Assembly: GCF_008329645.1 (NCBI RefSeq)
Contig: NZ_CP043474.1
Coordinates: 1,178,001 to 1,242,000, forward strand
Direction of reading: 5' to 3'
Length of the DNA stretch: 64,000 nucleotides
Source: Mycolicibacterium grossiae
GTDB taxonomy: Bacteria; Actinomycetota; Actinomycetes; Mycobacteriales; Mycobacteriaceae
Shown: one piece after another, positions 1-8,574 of the stretch
Layout of the letters: each line of letters starts with the position of its first letter
How positions within the stretch are numbered: the first letter of the stretch is position 1
The notes under the pieces: generated by a model
What the model was told of the DNA's origin: nothing
Database searches by the model: none
The model's input: the letters and a program-made list of their open reading frames with translations, nothing else
Program-made: the position numbers and the translations under genes

Positions 1-1
1 G

Positions 2-1696
2 CCAAAGGACAACAAAACTCCGCTAGCGACGTTCTCGAATTCGGCCGACGGTCGACAAGAAGCGAGGCCTGAACGCGGACCTTCATCCCAGCATGAAGGT
101 CCGCCAGTAGCCAGCGCAGCGCAGTCAAATGAGCGGGGTGGCGGGCAACGATCCACACAAAGAATGCCGCCTCCGACGTGGGCGCTGCCTCACAGTCGTG
201 ACGGCGGGACCGCACCCTTCATGCCGAGTGCGAGCAGCCCGGCCGGACCCGTCGCATCTGTAAGCCCAAGCGGCCAGTCCGCCCCAGCCGCTGGCGGGGT
301 CACGGCGCCAAGCGGACAGAGCGCCAGCTCTGGTGCAAGCGCCCAGCTTTCATCCCCGTCAGACACCAAGCCCTCCCAAGCCTCCGGCGCAAGCAAGGAA
401 GCCCAACAATCGGCATCGTCCGGCGCCGAGCCCGGCAAGGCAACCGGCGCCGGGGGCGGCAACGACCTGGCGAAGGCCATGCAGAACGCGAATCCCGTTG
501 CGACGGCCCAACAGCCGACCGTCCCGGCAGCGTCGACGCCGCTGCCCCCGGTGACCCAACCGGCCATGCCGGCCGACCCGTCCGCGGCAACGCCGGCGGC
601 GAACACGGCAGCCCATGCCAACGCGGGCAGCGCGGGCCACGCCGGCGGCGGCGCCATGGGCGGGACCGGCGGCGGCATGCCCGCCGCCGCCCCACCGGTC
701 AACACCCCACCACCCGCCATGCCGCTGGCACCACCGGCCACCCCGTCACCCGCGGCGCCCACTGCTCCCGGCGGCGGGCCCATCGCCACCCCCGCCACGG
801 CGACCGGCGCGGGCGGTCCGGGCGTGCACGCCGCGTCGACCGGCAAGACCGACGCCGCCGTCGGCGCGGCACCGGTGCCCGTCTCGGCCGCGCGTCTGGA
901 ACGCGACGCCATCGCCTCGGCAGCATCCGGCGGCGCCGGCCGCAAGGGCACCACCGGCAACACCGCGCTCATTCTCGCTCGCCGCATCGCCGCGGCCCTC
1001 AACATCGGCGTCAGCGACTTCGGCTTCTACTGGGTCACCGGCCTGACCACCGACGGGGCGATCGTCGTCGCCAACAGCTACGGCCTGGGCTACATCCCCG
1101 ACGGCGTTCGCCTGCCCCCACAGGTCGCCATGGCCACCGCCGACGAAACCGTCACCCCCGCCGACCGCGCCACCTGGGCGACCTACCCCATCCTCGCCAT
1201 CCAGGGCTGGGCCCGAGCCCACGGCCACACGCTGCGCGCCGTCATCGCCACCGAAGAACAATTCGCCAGCTTCGACCCCGGCGCCGCCAAGATCGTTCTG
1301 CGCCCCGACGACATCCCCACCACCGGCGCGATGGACGGCCGCACCCGACTCGAGGTCATCTCCCCGCAAGCCGCCGCCCGCCTCGCCGCCGTGCCCGACG
1401 CCGCGCTCACGGACCTGCTCCCACCGGCCCCCGCCGATACCAACGCACCCGTCGACAAGTCGAACGCCCTCTGGTTCGAACTCATCAAGCCGCTCATGGT
1501 CACCTTCCCGGAGCGCGCCGGCGTCCACCTCCGAGCCTTCGTCGCCTACGCCGAGCACGCACAGGAACTGGCCCTGCATCGCGCCCACGTCGCCGCGGAC
1601 GCCGCCGCCCAACGCGCCGCCATCGCCGACTGGGTCTACTGGCAGCACCTCGCCGTCCTCATGTGGGAAGCCACCGAGGCCAACGCCGCCGTCTGA
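2..1696 (+). CDS. EspK-like Pro/Ala-rich ESX secretion-associated protein, 5' end outside window
   Basis: The frame is open from the left edge and has no start codon before the ATG at 164, so the true N-terminus probably lies outside the window. The first ~300 visible residues are low-complexity Ala/Pro/Gly/Ser. The last ~245 form a compact domain with segments VSDFGFYWVTG and SYGLGYIPDG. A disordered Pro/Ala linker followed by a C-terminal domain is the layout of EspK-type accessory proteins; EspK of M. tuberculosis binds EspB and helps its ESX-1 secretion. The match is by remembered resemblance only. The gene does not belong to the lipW-mce1 block that follows, so a boundary of synteny lies at about 1.7 kb. 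It could also be another Pro-rich ESX substrate. Confidence 0.55.
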   Translation, partial: PKDNKTPLATFSNSADGRQEARPERGPSSQHEGPPVASAAQSNERGGGQRSTQRMPPPTWALPHSRDGGTAPFMPSASSPAGPVASVSPSGQSAPAAGGVTAPSGQSASSGASAQLSSPSDTKPSQASGASKEAQQSASSGAEPGKATGAGGGNDLAKAMQNANPVATAQQPTVPAASTPLPPVTQPAMPADPSAATPAANTAAHANAGSAGHAGGGAMGGTGGGMPAAAPPVNTPPPAMPLAPPATPSPAAPTAPGGGPIATPATATGAGGPGVHAASTGKTDAAVGAAPVPVSAARLERDAIASAASGGAGRKGTTGNTALILARRIAAALNIGVSDFGFYWVTGLTTDGAIVVANSYGLGYIPDGVRLPPQVAMATADETVTPADRATWATYPILAIQGWARAHGHTLRAVIATEEQFASFDPGAAKIVLRPDDIPTTGAMDGRTRLEVISPQAAARLAAVPDAALTDLLPPAPADTNAPVDKSNALWFELIKPLMVTFPERAGVHLRAFVAYAEHAQELALHRAHVAADAAAQRAAIADWVYWQHLAVLMWEATEANAAV

Positions 1697-1812
1697 CGAC
1701 CGACCCGGCGACCACACTCCCGACAGCCACCGACGCCCCAAGCCCCAGCCCGACCCCCGAGCCGCCAACCGCCATTCGCGGCAACGCTCACCGACCGCGA
1801 CTGAGCCGACGT

Positions 1813-2745
1813 ATGTTCGACGGCGTGGACGACTTCCATCCCGAACTGCGCCGCGCCGCCCGCTACGTCCCCCGCACCGTCATCACCCGACGGACGCTGC
1901 CGACGGTCCGGCGCATGTCGAAGTTGATGGCCCGCAAGACGCCCGCCGACGTGGACGTGCTGACGCTGAGTTCCGGCGTCGGCGTCCGCCTGCACCGCCC
2001 GCACCCCGGCGCTGCGCCGGGCCCCGGCCTGCTGTGGATCCACGGCGGCGGCTACGTCATCGGCAGCCCCGGCCAGGACGACCTGCTGTGCCGCCGCTTC
2101 GCGCGCGAACTGGGCGTCACGGTCGCGGCCGTCCGGTACCGCCTCGCGCCGGAGAACCCGTACCCCGCCGCACTCGAGGACTGCCACGAAGCGCTCACCT
2201 GGCTGGCGACGCTGCCCGCCGTCGACCCGACGCGGGTGGCCATCGGCGGCGCGAGCGCGGGCGGCGGGCTGGCCGCCGCGCTGGCGTTCATGGCGCGCGA
2301 CCGCGGCGAGGTCGACGTCATGGCGCAGCTGCTGGTCTACCCGATGCTCGACGACCGTTCCGCTCACCGGCCCGGGCTCGACCACCCCAACCACCGGCTG
2401 TGGACGCAGTCGGCCAACGTGTTCGGCTGGGCGTCCTACCTCGGCGGCGCCGACCCCGACGTCGCCGTCCCGGCGCGCCGCACCGACCTCGCCGGGCTCC
2501 CGCCGGCATGGATCGGCGTCGGCACCTTCGACTTGTTCCACGACGAGGACCTCGCCTACGCCGAACGGCTGCGCGCCGCGGGAGTGGAGTGCGACGTGGA
2601 GGTGGTGCCGGGCGCCTTCCACGGCTTCGACGGGCTGGCGCCCAAGGCCACGGTGACGCGGGACTTCATCGCCTGCGAGGTGGAGTTCCTACGGCGCCGC
2701 TTCGCGTCGGATACCGCTACGCCACGGGAAACGGCCGGCGCCTGA
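1813..2745 (+). CDS. lipW: Alpha/beta hydrolase-3 (HSL family) esterase, LipW-like
   Basis: This 310-residue protein is a cytosolic carboxylesterase of the hormone-sensitive-lipase family, expected to hydrolyse short acyl esters. The oxyanion motif HGGGYVIGS, the nucleophile elbow GASAGG, the acid in FDLFHDED and the base in AFHGFDG are all present in the right order. The ATG at 1813 gives the family length; earlier in-frame starts (1663) run into the 3' end of the preceding gene. Position next to the Rv0216/fadE3/fadD4-like genes matches M. tuberculosis lipW (Rv0217c). Its 3' end overlaps the convergent aldo/keto reductase by 29 bp. Confidence 0.8.
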   Translation: MFDGVDDFHPELRRAARYVPRTVITRRTLPTVRRMSKLMARKTPADVDVLTLSSGVGVRLHRPHPGAAPGPGLLWIHGGGYVIGSPGQDDLLCRRFARELGVTVAAVRYRLAPENPYPAALEDCHEALTWLATLPAVDPTRVAIGGASAGGGLAAALAFMARDRGEVDVMAQLLVYPMLDDRSAHRPGLDHPNHRLWTQSANVFGWASYLGGADPDVAVPARRTDLAGLPPAWIGVGTFDLFHDEDLAYAERLRAAGVECDVEVVPGAFHGFDGLAPKATVTRDFIACEVEFLRRRFASDTATPRETAGA

Positions 2746-3766
2746 ACCCGTCGCCGCCGAGCGCGACGCCACCCATCTCTTCGATCTGCTCGTGCGGCTG
2801 CCCCAGCGGGATGCGGCTCATGTCGTCGAGCCGCTGATAGTGCTCACCGAGGTCCACCTCGCGGGCCGCGAGGTAGTCGTCGAGTTGGGCGAGCGTGCGC
2901 GGCCCGATGATCGGGACCACGCCGGTCGGTGAGCGGCGGGCACGCTCCAGCAGCCACGCCACCGCGACGCGCGCCGCGGGGACCCCGATGTCGTCGGCGG
3001 CGGCGAGCACGGCGTCGACCACCGCGGCCTTCGCCGGCCCGTCCTCGGTGTGCACGACGCGGTTCCACTCGGTGAGCCTGCCCTCGCCGCCGCTGCGGTA
3101 CTTCCCGGTGAGCAGGCCGCCGCCGAGCGGGGACCACAGCGCCGCACCGATGCCGAGCGCCTCGGCCATCGGCAGGTTGTCCCGGTCGGCGCTGCGCTCG
3201 ACCAGGCTGTACTCGATCTGCACGGCCGCGATGGGCGCCCACCCGCGCAGTTCGGCGATCGTCTGGCCGCGGGCGGTGAGCCACGCGGGGAAGTTCGACA
3301 GGCCGGCGTAGAGCACCTTGCCCGAGCGCACCAAGTCGTCGAACGCGCGGACGATCTCCTCGACCGGCGTGACGAAGTCCGGCCAGTGCACCCACAGCAG
3401 GTCGACGTAATCGGTGTCGAGGCGGCGCAGGCTGTTCTCCACCGAGCGGACCATCGCCCGGCGGCCATTGCCGGTCTGCAGCGGGCCGCTGCCCTCGGCC
3501 GTGCCGCCGACGGCGTACTTGGTGGCGAGCGTGAACTGGTCGCGCCTCCCGGTCAGCAGCCGGCCGAGGATCTCCTCGGACTCGCCGGCCTGGTAGCTCG
3601 CGGCGGTATCGAGGAACGTGCCGCCCGCCTCGGCGAAGCGGTCGAGGATGGCGCGAGCCGCCTCGGGCTCGGCCCCGTAACCCCACCGGGTGCCGAAGTT
3701 GCCGGCGCCCAGCGCCAGCTCGGATACGCGTAGGCCGTTGGTGCGGCCGAAGGTGAAGTGCTCCAT
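2717..3766 (-). CDS. Aldo/keto reductase
   Basis: A 349-residue NAD(P)H-dependent oxidoreductase of the AKR superfamily (TIM barrel) that would reduce carbonyl substrates. The catalytic tetrad is visible: Asp and Tyr in FLDTAASYQAGESEEILG, Lys in LATKYAV and His in LLWVHWPD. The C-terminal cofactor segment GPRTLAQLDDYL is present. The ATG at 3766 (MEHFTFGRTNGLRVSELALG) starts exactly at the usual AKR N-terminus; longer versions of the frame add low-quality sequence. It is the last gene of a minus-strand operon, 49 bp after the amidohydrolase, and is absent from the equivalent place in M. tuberculosis. Substrate unknown. Confidence 0.88.
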   Translation of the reverse strand: MEHFTFGRTNGLRVSELALGAGNFGTRWGYGAEPEAARAILDRFAEAGGTFLDTAASYQAGESEEILGRLLTGRRDQFTLATKYAVGGTAEGSGPLQTGNGRRAMVRSVENSLRRLDTDYVDLLWVHWPDFVTPVEEIVRAFDDLVRSGKVLYAGLSNFPAWLTARGQTIAELRGWAPIAAVQIEYSLVERSADRDNLPMAEALGIGAALWSPLGGGLLTGKYRSGGEGRLTEWNRVVHTEDGPAKAAVVDAVLAAADDIGVPAARVAVAWLLERARRSPTGVVPIIGPRTLAQLDDYLAAREVDLGEHYQRLDDMSRIPLGQPHEQIEEMGGVALGGDGFRRRPFPVA

Positions 3767-3815
3767 GGCAGCAGCAAGGTCGGCATCGCTGGGTTCATTC
3801 CCAGATACCCAGAAC

Positions 3816-5120
3816 TCACAGGCGGTCGTACGCGAGCCGGCCCTCGACGAGCGTCGCCGCGACCCGTTCCCCGCTGAGGTCGGCCAGCACCTCGTCGGGC
3901 CCGCCGTCCAGGAGAGCCAGGTCCGCCGGCTGACCCGCCTCGACCGTCCGCGGGTGGTTCGGGTGTTCCGCGTCGCCGTGGAAGAGGCGCAGTGCGACGC
4001 TCGCCGGCACGGTTTCCGCCGCGCCGAGCACCGCACCCGACGGGGTGGTCCTCCGTACCGCGGCACGCATCGCCGCCCACGGGTCGGGGTCGCCGAAGGG
4101 CAGGTCGGTGGACAGCGTCACCGCGACGCCGGCGTCGAGCAGCGAACGCAGCCGCCACAGGTCGCGGAGTTCGGCGGCGGGGACGTCGGCCAGGTACTGA
4201 TCGCCGCGCTCGGCGACGAAGTTGGGTTGCGTCGCAACCACGACGCCCAGGTCGGCGATGTCGGCGAGGCAATCGTCGGGGACGACGGCGGCGTGTTCGA
4301 TGCGATCGCCCGGCACCGGACCCGCCGCGCGCAGCGCAGCGAGGGTGACCACCAGCTGAGGCGCCGTCACGCAGTGCACGGCCACCGTGCCGCCGGCCGC
4401 GTGGCGGGCCGACACCCAGGCGGTCAGCTCGTCGAGGTCCAGGCCGTCGTCGTGCAGGATCCGCTTGCCCGGCGCCAGGCAGTACACCCGCTGCAGCAGC
4501 TCACCGCGCCGGTGCGCCTCGGCGAGCGCGACGACGTCGGCGACCCCGAGGTCCGGGGTCGCGTCGGTGACGCCGGTGACCCCGTGCCGTGCGAGGCGGC
4601 GGCTCACCTCGGCCAGCCCGAGGTCGCGCCGCGCCAGGGCGGCGGTCCAGGCGCGGTCGGCGCTGCGCAGCCGGCCGTCCGGGTGGCCGGGCAGCCCGAC
4701 GGCCGCCAGCCCGGCGGAGTTCAGCGTCCACAGCACGCCGGTGCGGTGCTGCACCCGCACCGGGACGTCCGCACGCACCGCGTCCACGTCGTCGCGGTGC
4801 AGCGGGCCCGCGACCGCCTCGTGGTAGCCGACGGCACGGATCCACCCGTCGGGCCCGGGCGCCGCCGCGGCCAGCACGCGGCGCAGGTCGTCGGGCCCGG
4901 CGACGTCGCGCGGGCCGACCGCCACCGAAGTCAGCGCCGCGGCCGCCGAGTGCAGGTGCACGTGGTGGTCGTGCAGGCCCGGGATCAGCGTGCGGTGCGC
5001 GGCGTCGAGGACGTCCTCGCCCGGTGTGGGCGAAAGGTGGTCGGCCACCGCGACGATGCGGCCGTCCACCCGGACGTCGACGACGCGACCGTCCAGCAGG
5101 GTCGCACGCTGAATCAGCAT
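3816..5120 (-). CDS. Amidohydrolase family protein (imidazolonepropionase-like fold)
   Basis: A 434-residue metal-dependent hydrolase. The metal-binding HxH element occurs in HDHHVHLHS near residue 60 after a beta-rich N-terminal domain (MLIQRATLLDGRVVDVRVDG), and a late STDLPFGDPDPW segment supplies the usual catalytic Asp. The C-terminus ends with the typical small beta-sandwich (PADLALLDGG, ATLVEGRLAYDRL). It resembles amidohydrolase-3 (YtcJ-like) enzymes; the substrate cannot be read from sequence. The ATG at 5120 overlaps the end of the CoA-transferase gene by 7 bp, so the two are translationally coupled in the four-gene operon. Confidence 0.85.
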   Translation of the reverse strand: MLIQRATLLDGRVVDVRVDGRIVAVADHLSPTPGEDVLDAAHRTLIPGLHDHHVHLHSAAAALTSVAVGPRDVAGPDDLRRVLAAAAPGPDGWIRAVGYHEAVAGPLHRDDVDAVRADVPVRVQHRTGVLWTLNSAGLAAVGLPGHPDGRLRSADRAWTAALARRDLGLAEVSRRLARHGVTGVTDATPDLGVADVVALAEAHRRGELLQRVYCLAPGKRILHDDGLDLDELTAWVSARHAAGGTVAVHCVTAPQLVVTLAALRAAGPVPGDRIEHAAVVPDDCLADIADLGVVVATQPNFVAERGDQYLADVPAAELRDLWRLRSLLDAGVAVTLSTDLPFGDPDPWAAMRAAVRRTTPSGAVLGAAETVPASVALRLFHGDAEHPNHPRTVEAGQPADLALLDGGPDEVLADLSGERVAATLVEGRLAYDRL

Positions 5121-6295
5121 GTTGGGCAACGCCGTTCGTCGAGCAGCCGGCGCACGGCGGACCAGTCGCCGTCGAGCGCCGACGCGGGCGGCGCCGGTGG
5201 CGGCGGCACGGGCGGGCGCGCATCGGCGCGGCCGTCGTCGGCGGTCTCCGGCAACGCGGCGTACGTCGCGGCGACGGCGGACATCGCCACGCGGATCTCC
5301 TCGCCGCCACCGCGGTGCAGCGACTCGGCGACCGCCACCGCCGCGTGCAGCCCGGTGAGCGGATCGGCGATCGCGTCGGCGCAGAAGACCGGGCCGGCGG
5401 CGCTGCGGCCGACCAGTCCGGCGGCGACCGCGGCGTCGTCGCCGAACGCCACCCTCCCCTCGGCCGCGTGGCCGGTGATCGTCACCCAGACCCGGCCCGG
5501 CCGGCCGGCCACGTCGTCGGGGCCCAGGCCGCGGCGGCGCAGTGCCGACGGCTTGGACGACTCGACCACCACGTCCGCGGCGGACAGCAGAGCCCGCATC
5601 GCGTCGACGTCGTCGAATGACGCGGTGCAGCAGAGTTTTCCATGATTCAGCCAGTCGAACACCGCGCGCGGTCCGCGCCGGGTGCCGTCCGGCCTCCCGG
5701 GGCTCTCCACCTTGACGACCGTGGCCCCGGCGCGGCGGAGCAGCTGCGCGCAGGACGGGCCCGCCCACATCGAGGAGAGGTCGACGACGAGCAGCCCAAC
5801 CGGTCGGCACGGTGCGTGCCGCTCCCCGGCCGCCCGCACGACGGGAGCGGCGGGCGCCGCCTCTCCCAGTGCGGCGCAGGGCAGGTCGAGCAGCCGGGCC
5901 CGGGCGACGGCGTCGGTGACCGTCGTGCCCGCGGCCCATCGGGCGACGTCGGCCCACGAATCGTCCGTCGCGTGGTCGGTCTCGACCAGCGCCGGGACCG
6001 CGGCGACGTCGTCCGGCCGCGACAACGTCAAAGCCCACCAGCCATCGGTGGCGCGCAGCAGGCGGGTGGCGCCGCCGGCGGACACCCGGCCGCGGCGGGT
6101 CAGCCCCAGCAGCCCGGCCCGGCCGGTGAGCAGTTCGGAGGCGGACGCCGCGGTGCCGGTCAGCGCCGACCACCGGGCGGTCACCGCGTCGGCCCGGGCG
6201 AGCACGGCGGCGCGGGACACGTCCGCAGCGCCGTCGGGCAGCCCGGTCAGCCAGGCCAGCCCGCTGGCGCGCCACGCTGCGGCGTCGTCGGTCAC
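5114..6295 (-). CDS. CoA-transferase family III (CaiB/BaiF) protein with apparently swapped halves
   Basis: A 393-residue protein expected to move CoA between acyl groups or activate acids in degradation pathways. The recognisable N-terminal-type family III block (LLVVDLSSMWAGPSCAQLL, ATVVKVESPGRPDG, DPLTGLHAAVAVA) begins only at about residue 165. The ~150 residues before it (ATDGWWALTLSRPDDVAA, DLPCAALGE) read like the part that normally follows the catalytic half. The order therefore looks circularly permuted or fused from two half-genes. It follows the MaoC-type gene by 20 bp and overlaps the amidohydrolase. Which Asp is catalytic could not be assigned. The start at 6295 is a plausible ATG. 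Confidence 0.72.
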   Translation of the reverse strand: MTDDAAAWRASGLAWLTGLPDGAADVSRAAVLARADAVTARWSALTGTAASASELLTGRAGLLGLTRRGRVSAGGATRLLRATDGWWALTLSRPDDVAAVPALVETDHATDDSWADVARWAAGTTVTDAVARARLLDLPCAALGEAAPAAPVVRAAGERHAPCRPVGLLVVDLSSMWAGPSCAQLLRRAGATVVKVESPGRPDGTRRGPRAVFDWLNHGKLCCTASFDDVDAMRALLSAADVVVESSKPSALRRRGLGPDDVAGRPGRVWVTITGHAAEGRVAFGDDAAVAAGLVGRSAAGPVFCADAIADPLTGLHAAVAVAESLHRGGGEEIRVAMSAVAATYAALPETADDGRADARPPVPPPPAPPASALDGDWSAVRRLLDERRCPTC

Positions 6296-6315
6296 CCCGC
6301 CATCATCCCCGGTGC

Positions 6316-7350
6316 TCAGAACCAGAGGGCGGTGAATCTCCAGTCCAGCACCGGACGGTCCGGCTCGCCGCCCTCGGCGACCGCGTGCACCACTGACCGC
6401 AGGTCGAGGACGCCGCCGCGTCCGCCGTCGAGCGGGCGGGCGGCCTCCACGTGGATCTCGCTACTCAGGGTGTCGCCCTCGTACACCGGCCCGGTGTGCG
6501 CGCACGACGTCCAGCCCAGCACCGTGGCGAGATTCGGCAGCACGCGGGTGGCCTGCGCGAGCGCGAGGCCGATGGTGTGGCCGCCGTAGACCAGCCGTCG
6601 GCCGCCGACGCGCCAATCATGATGCGTCGCAGCGATGTTGGTCGTGAGACGGGCCAGTTCCGGCGCGCTGGTCACCACGTCGGCGGTGCTGCGGAGCACC
6701 GTGCCCGCCAGCGCCGCGTCGAAGTGGGGCCCGGGCACCCGGGTCCGGAACACGTCGGCGTCCCAGTCGCGGGTCGGGTCGGGCGCCGCGACCACGGCCC
6801 CCACCCCGTCGAGGTCGTCGCCGTGGCCGGTATCGGCGACGCCGTCGGACAGCGGCAGCATGGCGCAGCGGTGGAAGTCGAGCACCAGGCGGTCGGCCTG
6901 GTCGATCGTCGTCATCCGCAACGCCGCCAGCCCGGTGCGCGGCCGCCCCGGCTTGGGGGAGTTCTGTTTCAGCGCAACCACTTCGGTACGGGTGAACAGG
7001 GTGTCACCAAGTACCGGGAAGCGGTGGAACACCAGGCCGCGATAGAACAGGTTGGCCGTGACGCGCTGCGTGACGATCGTCGACTGCCCGATCGCCACGT
7101 CGCAGACGTAACCCGGATGGGCCAGCGCGGCGGGTGCTCCGGTGACGGCGTGGCTGAGCGCGGCGTCGAGCGGCAACCGCAATCGATCCCCGACGATGGC
7201 CTGGTGCACGGCCGCGGCGCCCGCCGTGAGCGTCACCGACGGCGCGGCGTCGAACACCTGCCCGACGGCCAGGTCGTCGAAGTACGGACCCCCGGGAAGC
7301 AGGCCGGTCGTGGTCACGGGAAGCCATGCTGGCAGCGCGTTCTCCGGCAT
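6316..7350 (-). CDS. Double-hotdog MaoC-like acyl dehydratase (Rv0216-like)
   Basis: A 344-residue protein made of two hotdog repeats of the MaoC/(R)-hydratase type, about residues 20-165 and 190-340. Recognisable elements include PYFDDLAVGQVF, the YVCDVAIGQSTIV segment and the second-domain pieces HDWRVGGRRLVYGGHTIGLA and GWTSCAHTGPVYEGDTL. Rv0216 of M. tuberculosis has the same double-hotdog layout and the same place next to fadE3. The expected reaction is hydration of enoyl-thioesters, though Rv0216 itself lacks proven substrate. It is the first gene of the minus-strand operon with the CoA-transferase. Its start lies 6-18 bp from the divergent fadE3 start, leaving almost no room for separate promoters. 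Confidence 0.85.
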   Translation of the reverse strand: MPENALPAWLPVTTTGLLPGGPYFDDLAVGQVFDAAPSVTLTAGAAAVHQAIVGDRLRLPLDAALSHAVTGAPAALAHPGYVCDVAIGQSTIVTQRVTANLFYRGLVFHRFPVLGDTLFTRTEVVALKQNSPKPGRPRTGLAALRMTTIDQADRLVLDFHRCAMLPLSDGVADTGHGDDLDGVGAVVAAPDPTRDWDADVFRTRVPGPHFDAALAGTVLRSTADVVTSAPELARLTTNIAATHHDWRVGGRRLVYGGHTIGLALAQATRVLPNLATVLGWTSCAHTGPVYEGDTLSSEIHVEAARPLDGGRGGVLDLRSVVHAVAEGGEPDRPVLDWRFTALWF

Positions 7351-7368
7351 GTCAACATGTCGGTACCC

Positions 7369-8520
7369 ATGAACTCACTCGACGACGACGAGGCCATGCT
7401 CGTCGACACCGTCCGCGCCTTCATCGACCGCGACGTGAAACCCACGGTGCGCGAGGTCGAACACGCCAACGCCTATCCCGAGGCGTGGATCGAGCAGATG
7501 AAGCACATCGGCATCTACGGTCTCGCGGTCCCGGAGTCCTACGGCGGCTCGCCGGTCTCGACGCGGTGCTACGCGCTGGTCACCCAGGAGCTGGCCCGCG
7601 GCTGGATGAGCCTCGCCGGCGCCATGGGCGGGCACACCGTGGTGGCCAAACTGCTCGACCTGTACGGCACCGAGGACCAGAAGCAGCGGTACCTGCCGCC
7701 GATGGCCACCGGCGAGCTGCGCGCGACCATGGCGCTGACCGAGCCGGGCGGCGGTTCGGACCTGCAGAACATGATCACCGTCGCGCGCGCCGACGGCGAC
7801 GAGCTGGTGATCACCGGCGCGAAGACGTGGATCTCCAACGCCCGGCGGTCCGGGCTGATCGCGCTGCTGTGCAAGACCGATCCGGCGGCGACGCCGAAGC
7901 ACCGCGGCATCTCGATCGTGCTCGCCGAACACGGTCCCGGACTGGAGGTCTCGCGCGACCTGCCGAAGCTCGGCTACAAGGGCGTCGAGTCCTGCGAGCT
8001 GTCCTTCGACGGCTACCGCGCGCCCGTCACGGCGATCCTCGGGGGCGAGCCGGGGCACGGTTTCGCGCAGATGATGAAGGGCCTCGAAACGGGCCGCATT
8101 CAGGTGGCCTCGCGCGCGCTCGGGGTCGCGACGGCCGCGCTGGAGGACGCGCTCGCCTACGCCCAGGACCGGGAGAGCTTCGGACAGCCGATCTGGAAGC
8201 ACCAGGCCGTCGGCCACTACCTCGCCGACATGGCGACCAAGCTGACCGCGGCCCGGCAGCTGGTGCTCTACGCCGCCGACCGCTACGACAGCGGTGAGCG
8301 CGCCGACATGGAGGCCGGCATGGCGAAGCTGTTCGCGTCGGAGACGGCGATGGAGATCGCGCTCAACGCCGTCCGCATCCACGGCGGCTACGGCTACTCC
8401 ACCGAGTACGACGTCGAGCGGTACTTCCGCGACGCCCCGCTGATGATCGTCGGCGAGGGCACCAACGAGATCCAGCGCAACGTCATCGCCGCCCAACTGG
8501 TGTCCCGCGGCGGCCTCTAG
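7369..8520 (+). CDS. fadE3: Acyl-CoA dehydrogenase FadE3-like
   Basis: A 383-residue flavoprotein for the first step of acyl-CoA beta-oxidation. The FAD/substrate segment ATMALTEPGGGSDLQNM, the signature-like KTWISNA, and the C-terminal IVGEGTNEIQRN with the catalytic-base Glu are all present. HGGYGYSTEYDVERYFRD, a standard dehydrogenase block, precedes it. I chose ATG 7369 (MNSLDDDEAM) because homology begins there; ATG 7357 would add MSVP only. Divergent from the MaoC-like gene and convergent with the enoyl-CoA hydratase, as in the Rv0214-Rv0216 region of M. tuberculosis. Confidence 0.9.
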   Translation: MNSLDDDEAMLVDTVRAFIDRDVKPTVREVEHANAYPEAWIEQMKHIGIYGLAVPESYGGSPVSTRCYALVTQELARGWMSLAGAMGGHTVVAKLLDLYGTEDQKQRYLPPMATGELRATMALTEPGGGSDLQNMITVARADGDELVITGAKTWISNARRSGLIALLCKTDPAATPKHRGISIVLAEHGPGLEVSRDLPKLGYKGVESCELSFDGYRAPVTAILGGEPGHGFAQMMKGLETGRIQVASRALGVATAALEDALAYAQDRESFGQPIWKHQAVGHYLADMATKLTAARQLVLYAADRYDSGERADMEAGMAKLFASETAMEIALNAVRIHGGYGYSTEYDVERYFRDAPLMIVGEGTNEIQRNVIAAQLVSRGGL

Positions 8521-8524
8521 CCGG

Positions 8525-8573
8525 GATTCACGAGCGGTTTCGATCGCTGAGCGAACGCGAGCGCTCGTGAATC
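8525..8573. terminator. Hairpin between convergent fadE3 and enoyl-CoA hydratase genes
   Basis: A perfect 12-bp inverted repeat, GATTCACGAGCG at 8525-8536 and its complement at 8562-8573, brackets a short internal stem (TCGCT/AGCGA). It fills the gap between two convergent stop codons and has no U-tract, the form usual in mycobacteria. It could serve both directions. Confidence 0.6.
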
Positions 8574-8574
8574 G

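Noticed and set aside
3690..5645. A 651-residue plus-strand open frame
   Set aside because: It is antisense to the AKR, amidohydrolase and CoA-transferase genes, has Arg/Gly/His-rich composition and shows no domain. It is an effect of high GC.
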